From: Chryseobacterium bernardetii | GTDB lineage: Bacteria > Bacteroidota > Bacteroidia > Flavobacteriales > Weeksellaceae | Reading direction: 5' to 3' | DNA: 64,000 nucleotides | NCBI RefSeq assembly: GCF_003815975.1 | Contig: NZ_CP033932.1 | Span: forward strand, 1,240,001-1,304,000 | Shown: one piece after another, positions 59,121-64,000 of the stretch | Layout: each line of letters opens with the position of its first letter | How positions within the stretch are numbered: position 1 is the first letter of the stretch | Position numbers and translations under genes: made by a program | The notes under the pieces: generated by a model | Seen by the model: the letters and a program-made list of their open reading frames with translations, nothing else | What the model was told of the DNA's origin: nothing | The model's database searches: none

Positions 59121-60479
59121 TTACACAACTCCCTGAGCTAACATAGCTTCTGCTACTTTTACGAAGCCAGCAATATTGGCTCCTTTTACGTAGTTTACAT
59201 AACCGTCTTCGTCTTTTCCGTAGTCTCTACAAGCTTTGTGGATACCAATCATGATTTCCTTTAATCTTGCATCAACCTCTTCAGAAGTCCAGTTAAGACG
59301 GATAGAGTTCTGAGTCATTTCTAATCCTGAAGTTGCAACACCTCCGGCATTGGAAGCTTTACCAGGAGAGAATAACACTTTATTGTCTAAGAAATAGTTG
59401 ATAGCGTCTAATGTAGAAGGCATATTAGCTGCTTCAGTTACACAAACGCATCCGTTTTCAACTAATTTTCTTGCATCATCTAAATCTAATTCGTTTTGAG
59501 TGGCAGAAGGGAATGCTACATCACACTTCACTTCCCAAGGACGTTTTCCAGCGTGGAACTCAGCAGATGGATATTTTTTAGCATAATCTTCAGCTCTGTT
59601 GTTACCAGAAGATCTAAGTTCTAATAAATAATCTATTTTTTCTCCGCTAATACCGTCTTTGTCATAGATGTATCCATCAGGACCAGAGATTGTTACCACT
59701 TTAGCTCCAAGTTCTGTTGCCTTTTTGATAACTCCCCAAGCTACGTTTCCGAAACCTGAAACTGTTACAGTTTTTCCCTGGAAATCCTGTCCGATTGTTT
59801 TAAGCATCTGCTCAGCGAAGTATACCACTCCGTATCCTGTAGCTTCAGGACGAATTAATGAACCTCCATAAGCAAGCCCTTTTCCTGTAAGAACGCCTGT
59901 GAATTCATTTCTGATTTTCTTGTATTGTCCGAATAGGTAACCGATTTCTCTTGCTCCTACACCAATATCTCCTGCAGGTACGTCTGTTTCAGGACCAATA
60001 TGCTTGCATAATTCTGTCATGAAAGCCTGGCAGAAACGCATTACTTCCATATCAGATTTCCCTTGTGGGTCAAAATCTGAACCTCCTTTACCACCTCCCA
60101 TTGGAAGAGTAGTTAAAGAGTTTTTAAATACTTGTTCAAAAGCTAAGAATTTAAGAACGGATAAGTTTACAGTAGGGTGGAAACGGATACCTCCTTTGTA
60201 TGGTCCAATCGCAGAGTTCATCTGGATTCTGAACCCTCTGTTAACCTGAATTTCTCCTTTGTCATCAACCCATGGAACTCTGAAGATAATAATTCTTTCA
60301 GCTTCAGCCATTCTTTCAAGCAGCTTCATTCCGTTATATTCTTTTTTCGTAGCAATGAATGGAATTACTGTTACGGCAACTTCTTTTACAGCCTGTAAGA
60401 ATTCCGGTTCGTTAGGATTTTTTGCTTCAATTTTTGCAATAAACTCTTGGATTTTCTGGTCAATATTATATTGTTCCAT
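59121..60479 (-). CDS. gdhA: NADP-specific glutamate dehydrogenase
   Basis: The hexameric enzyme makes glutamate from 2-oxoglutarate, ammonia and NADPH, linking nitrogen assimilation to central carbon metabolism. The 452-residue protein matches the small-hexamer GDH family in length. Substrate domain: VNRGFRIQMNSAIGPYKGGI, TLPMGGGKGGSDFDPQGKSD (the P-M-G-G-(G/A)-K-G-G catalytic Lys), PAGDIGVGAREIGYL. Rossmann domain: KTVTVSGFGNVAWGVIKKAT and ATQNELDLDDARKLV, then the A-N-A-G-G-V-A-(V/T)-S-G segment SNAGGVATSGLEMTQNS. Single gene with two tandem terminators and a clear promoter upstream. Confidence 0.97.
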   Translation of the reverse strand: MEQYNIDQKIQEFIAKIEAKNPNEPEFLQAVKEVAVTVIPFIATKKEYNGMKLLERMAEAERIIIFRVPWVDDKGEIQVNRGFRIQMNSAIGPYKGGIRFHPTVNLSVLKFLAFEQVFKNSLTTLPMGGGKGGSDFDPQGKSDMEVMRFCQAFMTELCKHIGPETDVPAGDIGVGAREIGYLFGQYKKIRNEFTGVLTGKGLAYGGSLIRPEATGYGVVYFAEQMLKTIGQDFQGKTVTVSGFGNVAWGVIKKATELGAKVVTISGPDGYIYDKDGISGEKIDYLLELRSSGNNRAEDYAKKYPSAEFHAGKRPWEVKCDVAFPSATQNELDLDDARKLVENGCVCVTEAANMPSTLDAINYFLDNKVLFSPGKASNAGGVATSGLEMTQNSIRLNWTSEEVDARLKEIMIGIHKACRDYGKDEDGYVNYVKGANIAGFVKVAEAMLAQGVV

Positions 60480-60505
60480 ATATTAAGGTTGAATATTATT
60501 GTCAA

Positions 60506-60535
60506 CAAATTTAATTTTTTTTTCAAGATTCACAA
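60506..60535 (-). promoter_or_regulatory. Promoter of gdhA (TTG-n19-TAAATTTG)
   Basis: On the minus strand TAAATTTG (60513-60506) is a full TAnnTTTG -7 box, and TTG (60535-60533) lies exactly 19 bases upstream. The expected start site is about 20 bases before the ATG at 60479. Confidence 0.65.
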
Positions 60536-60669
60536 CACTCTATTTTAAGATTGTTAAAAATTAAATAATAATGTTTTGAAATATTATTAAATTGATAATT
60601 TGTGATTAAAAATTATTAAAAATTAAATGTTATGTATGAAATAATGCAGTATTAAGAAATCGTTAATTC

Positions 60670-61779
60670 TTAAATTGCGATGAATTGCCTCCCGGAAAAT
60701 GATTTTACTTTCCCTAAAAGTTCTAATTCTAAAATAATCGGTAAAATTTTATGGGTGGAAACAGCAATTTCCTGGGCAAGATCATCCAGGGAAATCTGTG
60801 GATTATGTTTGATGAACTGATAAATAGTTTTTTGATTTTCAGTTAATTGTATTGTTGTTTCACTATAAGGGAAAAGCTCAGCAATTTTTTCTTTTGGATT
60901 ATTGAAGCCAAGCATGTTTATAAGATCTTTGACAGTAGAAATGGCTGTTGCTTTGTGATGCAAAATCAATTGATTACAACCCTGGCTATGAACATCGGTA
61001 ATTTTTCCCGGAAGTGCAAAAACATCTCTGTTATAATCATTGGCGAAAGAAGCAGTACTTACAGAACCGCCACCAAATCCTGTTTCCACAACAATGGTTG
61101 CAGGAGAAAGTCCGGCTACAATTCTGTTCCTTTGAATAAAATTTTCACGATCCGGTTTTCTTGTTGAATTGAACTCTGTTAATAGAATACCACCTTCCTG
61201 AAGAATTTTTTCTGACAGTTTTCTGTTTTTAGCAGGATATAAGTATTCGAAACCATGAGCAAGGACTGCAATTGTAGGTTTTTGATACCGGATAGATTGT
61301 TCATGAACTTCTTTATCTATACCTAAAGCCAGTCCACTTACAGACACATATCTGGAAGATTGAGCAGCTTCAAAGAAATCTCCGATAAACTGTTTTCCAT
61401 AAGAAGTCATATTGCGGGTTCCTACAATGCTTATTTTTTGAATTGAATCGTCAATATTTCCTTTCTGATAAAGAATAGAAGGGGCATCAATACATTCATT
61501 AAGAAGTACAGGAAACTCTTCAAGGTGCCTTACTCTTATGCGAATATTATTTTTTTCGCAAAAAGTGAGCTCTTTTTCTGCAAATTTCAAATGGTTTTCA
61601 TTTCCAATATCAGCAACTGTTTTGGAGCCTATTCCGTCTAATCTTTTGTATTCTTTTTTTGCTTTTTTCCATGCATTCTCGGCACTTCCAAAGGTCTTTA
61701 CAAGTTTATAGAAATTGATATCGCCAATCTGGCTGCTTTCACGTAAAGCGATGGCATATAAATATTCTTCAGAGATCAT
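60670..61779 (-). CDS. dprA: DNA-processing protein DprA
   Basis: DprA binds incoming single-stranded DNA during natural transformation and loads RecA. The 369-residue protein has an N-terminal helix-hairpin-helix/SAM-like region (FGSAENAWKKAKKEYKRLDG, IGSKTVADIG), then the Rossmann DprA/Smf core: SIVGTRNMTSYGKQFIGDFF, VSGLALGIDKEVHEQSIRYQ, VLAHGFEYLYPAKNRKLSE, RNRIVAGLSPATIVVETGFG, GGSVSTASFANDYNRDVFAL. A C-terminal winged helix (IYQFIKHNPQISLDDLAQEI and GKVKSFSGRQFI) resembles DprA DML1-like domains. It stands with its own start 33 bases downstream of the rhomboid stop on the same strand. Confidence 0.95.
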   Translation of the reverse strand: MISEEYLYAIALRESSQIGDINFYKLVKTFGSAENAWKKAKKEYKRLDGIGSKTVADIGNENHLKFAEKELTFCEKNNIRIRVRHLEEFPVLLNECIDAPSILYQKGNIDDSIQKISIVGTRNMTSYGKQFIGDFFEAAQSSRYVSVSGLALGIDKEVHEQSIRYQKPTIAVLAHGFEYLYPAKNRKLSEKILQEGGILLTEFNSTRKPDRENFIQRNRIVAGLSPATIVVETGFGGGSVSTASFANDYNRDVFALPGKITDVHSQGCNQLILHHKATAISTVKDLINMLGFNNPKEKIAELFPYSETTIQLTENQKTIYQFIKHNPQISLDDLAQEIAVSTHKILPIILELELLGKVKSFSGRQFIAI

Positions 61780-61812
61780 GTGTGTTTTTTATCAAATGTA
61801 ATGAATTAAGTT

Positions 61813-62580
61813 TTATTTTCTTCTTAATTCATCCAAATGATCCCAAATATCGTCTCTTTTTTTGTAAGGAAGCTCCATAAAATCTTCCGGGTGGTTTTCT
61901 TTATATTCCTGCCACAGCTTATCATCTTTTTCACTATAATAATTCGGATATTCCCAGATAAATCTTTTCTTTCTCTCACCTACATTCTTAAAAGCAAAAG
62001 CAATGATACTTCCTACAATAGCCCCGGAAAGGTGAGCCTGCCAAGATATCTTGCTGGGTTCCTGCATATTATAGAACAGTTCTTCGGGAAGCATTCCCCA
62101 TACCAAACTTCCATAGTATAAAACCACCAGTAAGGAAATGGTAAGAAGCTTCATATTCCATTTGAAAACACCACTAAAGAAGAGGAAAAAAGCCAGTACA
62201 TAGACTACACCGCTGGCTCCTATGGTACAGGTATACATATACTCACCGGTCATAATATCTATAGGAGGAAGCAGCCATACTAAAAGCCCTGTTGAGATCC
62301 ATCCGATAAAAAAAACCTTATTGGCAACCAACGGATAGAATTGATACAGCAGAAACATGAGCGCTGTGATGGGAATAGAGTTTCCTATGATATGATCTAT
62401 ATTTCCATGTAAAAGAGGGGAGGTAAGAATTCCCAACAGCCCTTCGGGAACAAGGGGAATAATGGCTCCGAAGCAACTTCCAAAAAAGCCATGCATTTGT
62501 AAAAAATATCCGAACCACATCGCAGATAGCATCAGCAAAGGGTATATAACCGCTCTTTTGGAAATTACATTTTTAAACAT
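61813..62580 (-). CDS. Rhomboid-family intramembrane serine protease
   Basis: A 255-residue inner-membrane protease with about six TM helices. The rhomboid signatures are HGNIDHIIGNSI in the L1/TM2 region (H-x-x-x-x-H-x-x-x-N), the catalytic serine in TIGASGVVYVLA (Ser123) and the catalytic His in WQAHLSGAIVGSIIAF (His183). The last 60 residues are cytosolic, charged and aromatic (YYSEKDDKLWQEYKENHPED), an extension often found in Bacteroidota members. It may cleave single-pass membrane proteins; the targets are unknown. It lies directly upstream of dprA (33 bases), and the two probably share a transcript. Confidence 0.92.
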   Translation of the reverse strand: MFKNVISKRAVIYPLLMLSAMWFGYFLQMHGFFGSCFGAIIPLVPEGLLGILTSPLLHGNIDHIIGNSIPITALMFLLYQFYPLVANKVFFIGWISTGLLVWLLPPIDIMTGEYMYTCTIGASGVVYVLAFFLFFSGVFKWNMKLLTISLLVVLYYGSLVWGMLPEELFYNMQEPSKISWQAHLSGAIVGSIIAFAFKNVGERKKRFIWEYPNYYSEKDDKLWQEYKENHPEDFMELPYKKRDDIWDHLDELRRK

Positions 62581-62774
62581 GGAGATTGTACGTCAAATCA
62601 AAAGCCAAGAGTAAATTTCGGAAAATTTGTCGATGAAACAGTTTATACCTTCCTGATTTTAAGACAAAAGGTATCAAATTTAATTTTCAAACCCATTATT
62701 TTGGCATTGAATTTATTGAAGTGTTTTGTTGTCAGCTGATTGAAACCGGAAAAAATATATTGTTTACGGGTAAA

Positions 62775-62807
62775 TTTGGCTTTAAAAAAATTATATTAAT
62801 ACTTTTG
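62775..62807 (+). promoter_or_regulatory. Promoter of the DUF3078 gene (TTTG-n21-TAnnTTTG)
   Basis: TTTG at 62775-62778 and TACTTTTG at 62800-62807 are spaced by 21 bases, a textbook Bacteroidota -33/-7 pair. The ATG at 62829 follows after 21 bases. Confidence 0.75.
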
Positions 62808-62828
62808 CATTGAAAATTATTTAGAGTA

Positions 62829-63755
62829 ATGAAGAAGTTTTTATTGATTCTTTCCATATTTATGGGGATTTATGCAAGTGCACAAGAAGAATTAAAAAAA
62901 GATTCCGTAGTAGTAGACACAGTAAAATACTGGTCGGTGTTAGGGAAAAACACTTTAATGATTAACCAGGCGGCCTTTTCGAATTGGGTAGGAGGTGGGG
63001 CCAATAACGTAGGGTGGCTTGCCGGCGTTAATTATAATATTACCTATGAAAAAGACAACGATCTTTGGGAAAATATTATTATTCTTGGATATGGACAGAA
63101 TGATACAAAAGGGGTAGGTATAAGAAAAACTCAGGATGTCATCAATATTTCTACCAACTACGGGCGGAAGTTTTCCAAAAGTTGGTATTTGTCTTTAGGG
63201 GCTGGCTTACAGTCTCAGTTTGCTCCGGGATACGAGGACGGGAACAATCCGGAAGCAAAGAAAATTTCAAATTTTATGGCTCCGGGATATCTGAACGTCG
63301 GTATGGGTATTACATACAGACCGAATGACGACCTAACCGTAACTTTACGCCCTACCAATGCCAGATGGACGTTTGTAATGGATAAAGATCTTCAGCTTGC
63401 CGGAAATTATGGTTTAAAAACTGATGGCGCTACTTCATTGCTACAGTTTGGTTTCCTGGGAACTGCCGTATATAAGCTTAAAATTATGGAAGATATTCAA
63501 TTAACCAACACGGCTTCTGTCTTTTCAAATTATCTTGATCGTCCTGACAGATTGGTGCTTGCTTATGGAGCTCTTCTGAACCTGAAAGTTAACAAATATA
63601 TCTCATCGAATATCTCTTTAGATTTATTATATGACCACAACCAGATTGAAAAGACACAGCTAAAACAAACACTGGGAATTGGATTTGCCTATACACTGGA
63701 TAATGGAGTGAAACGCTCTGACCGTAAAGACAGCCAATGGTGGATAAAAAAATAA
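62829..63755 (+). CDS. DUF3078 outer-membrane beta-barrel-like protein
   Basis: A 308-residue exported protein with signal peptide MKKFLLILSIFMGIYASAQ. The start of the mature part, YWSVLGKNTLMINQAAFSNW followed by VGGGANNVGWLAGVNYNITY, is the DUF3078 hallmark (A-F-S-N-W-x-x-G-G-x-N). The remainder is a chain of barrel strands: YGRKFSKSWYLSLGAGLQSQ, YLNVGMGITYRPNDDLTVTL, LLQFGFLGTAVYKLKI, and VNKYISSNISLDLLYDHNQI, ending with an aromatic residue before a Trp-rich tail (SQWWIKK). The family is specific to Bacteroidota and of unknown function, probably an outer-membrane barrel. The gene has a clear promoter and terminator. Confidence 0.88.
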   Translation: MKKFLLILSIFMGIYASAQEELKKDSVVVDTVKYWSVLGKNTLMINQAAFSNWVGGGANNVGWLAGVNYNITYEKDNDLWENIIILGYGQNDTKGVGIRKTQDVINISTNYGRKFSKSWYLSLGAGLQSQFAPGYEDGNNPEAKKISNFMAPGYLNVGMGITYRPNDDLTVTLRPTNARWTFVMDKDLQLAGNYGLKTDGATSLLQFGFLGTAVYKLKIMEDIQLTNTASVFSNYLDRPDRLVLAYGALLNLKVNKYISSNISLDLLYDHNQIEKTQLKQTLGIGFAYTLDNGVKRSDRKDSQWWIKK

Positions 63756-63775
63756 ATTAACACTAATTTCAATAT

Positions 63776-63803
63776 AAGAGCACTTCAATTATGAGGTGCT
63801 CTT
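63776..63803 (+). terminator. Terminator of the DUF3078 gene
   Basis: AAGAGCACTTCA / TGAGGTGCTCTT form a 12-bp stem (one G-U pair) with loop ATTA and tail TTAATTT. Confidence 0.82.
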
Positions 63804-63936
63804 TTAATTTCAAAGACCAAAGATTTAAGTTGTTTTAAGTTCAATATGAAAGGAATAACTATTTATGTATTTTATTTTCATTGTGTTATGTGAATGATTT
63901 TAATGAGATTCAATTCATTTTAGGGTGAGTTTTCTC

Positions 63937-63964
63937 TTGGCGTAAATTATTATTTATACATTTG
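63937..63964 (+). promoter_or_regulatory. Promoter of the gene starting at the right edge
   Basis: TTG at 63937-63939 and TACATTTG at 63957-63964 are spaced by 17 bases, a good Bacteroidota -33/-7 pair, 16 bases before an ATG at 63981. Confidence 0.7.
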
Positions 63965-63980
63965 TAGTAAATCGTTGAAT

Positions 63981-64000
63981 ATGAAAAAAGTTTTATTGAT
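63981..64000 (+). CDS. Start of a gene cut by the right edge
   Basis: Only the first six codons are visible (MKKVLL), which look like the start of a signal peptide. A well-formed promoter lies immediately upstream, which supports a real start. Product unknown. Confidence 0.5.

Noticed and set aside
1..64000. tRNA, rRNA, CRISPR arrays, insertion sequences, prophage
   Set aside because: No conserved tRNA arms, no regularly spaced identical repeats with unique spacers, no transposase or integrase, and no phage structural genes were seen on either strand.

Overview
The window looks like chromosomal DNA of a Bacteroidota member in the family Weeksellaceae, most likely Chryseobacterium or a close relative. 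This rests on AT-rich DNA, TAnnTTTG-type -7 promoter elements, type IX secretion (T9SS) C-terminal sorting domains, PorT-like barrels, SusD-free Bacteroidota-only families (DUF3078, DUF4840, DUF4919, DUF6122, DUF6268), S46 dipeptidyl-peptidase and the LytS/LytTR style of two-component system. The genus is an inference from these families. No rRNA, tRNA, CRISPR array, insertion sequence or prophage was seen.

Layout. 0-9 kb: an FAD oxidoreductase cut by the left edge, a hotdog thioesterase, thiL, an AraC regulator next to a Bcr/CflA drug exporter, a DUF6268 barrel, and a LytS/LytTR pair beside a PorT-like barrel. 8.7-20 kb: metabolic genes (pepT with a TonB-C protein, HMG-CoA lyase, mercaptopyruvate sulfurtransferase, a DUF59 Fe-S protein, a DEDD exonuclease, a CsaA-like protein), then an HxlR regulator divergent from a quinone oxidoreductase with a clear operator, and a universal stress protein. 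19.4-27.6 kb: a second LytS/LytTR pair, then a complete RND tripartite efflux operon. 27.8-31.5 kb: a DUF4840 lipoprotein, then an ECF sigma factor overlapping a membrane-anchored protein with a C-terminal barrel, followed by a T9SS cargo protein. 31.6-38.4 kb: a siderophore-interacting protein broken by a single-base frameshift, comM/yifB, and a stand-alone adenylation-carrier-reductase (A-T-R) NRPS-like enzyme. 38.4-46.1 kb: a DPP7-type S46 peptidase, a META-domain lipoprotein, and a three-gene surface-protein cluster (T9SS protein, 849-residue repeat protein, 136-residue motif-repeat protein) behind an orphan LytTR regulator that carries Glu instead of the phospho-acceptor Asp. 46.3-57.8 kb: hflX operon, Na+/H+ antiporter, AlkD-like glycosylase, a three-gene envelope operon with two paralogous proteins, Ca2+/H+ antiporter, truncated hemoglobin, and an inward-rectifier K+ channel coupled to a YkgJ cysteine-cluster protein. 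58-64 kb: small secreted proteins, NADP-glutamate dehydrogenase, dprA, rhomboid protease and a DUF3078 protein.

Most of the window is ordinary housekeeping and envelope DNA. The parts that deserve a second look are the A-T-R enzyme with a long AT-rich leader, the surface-repeat cluster with its phosphomimetic orphan regulator, the ECF/trans-envelope pair, the paralogous envelope operon at 50.3-54.3 kb and the frameshifted siderophore reductase.
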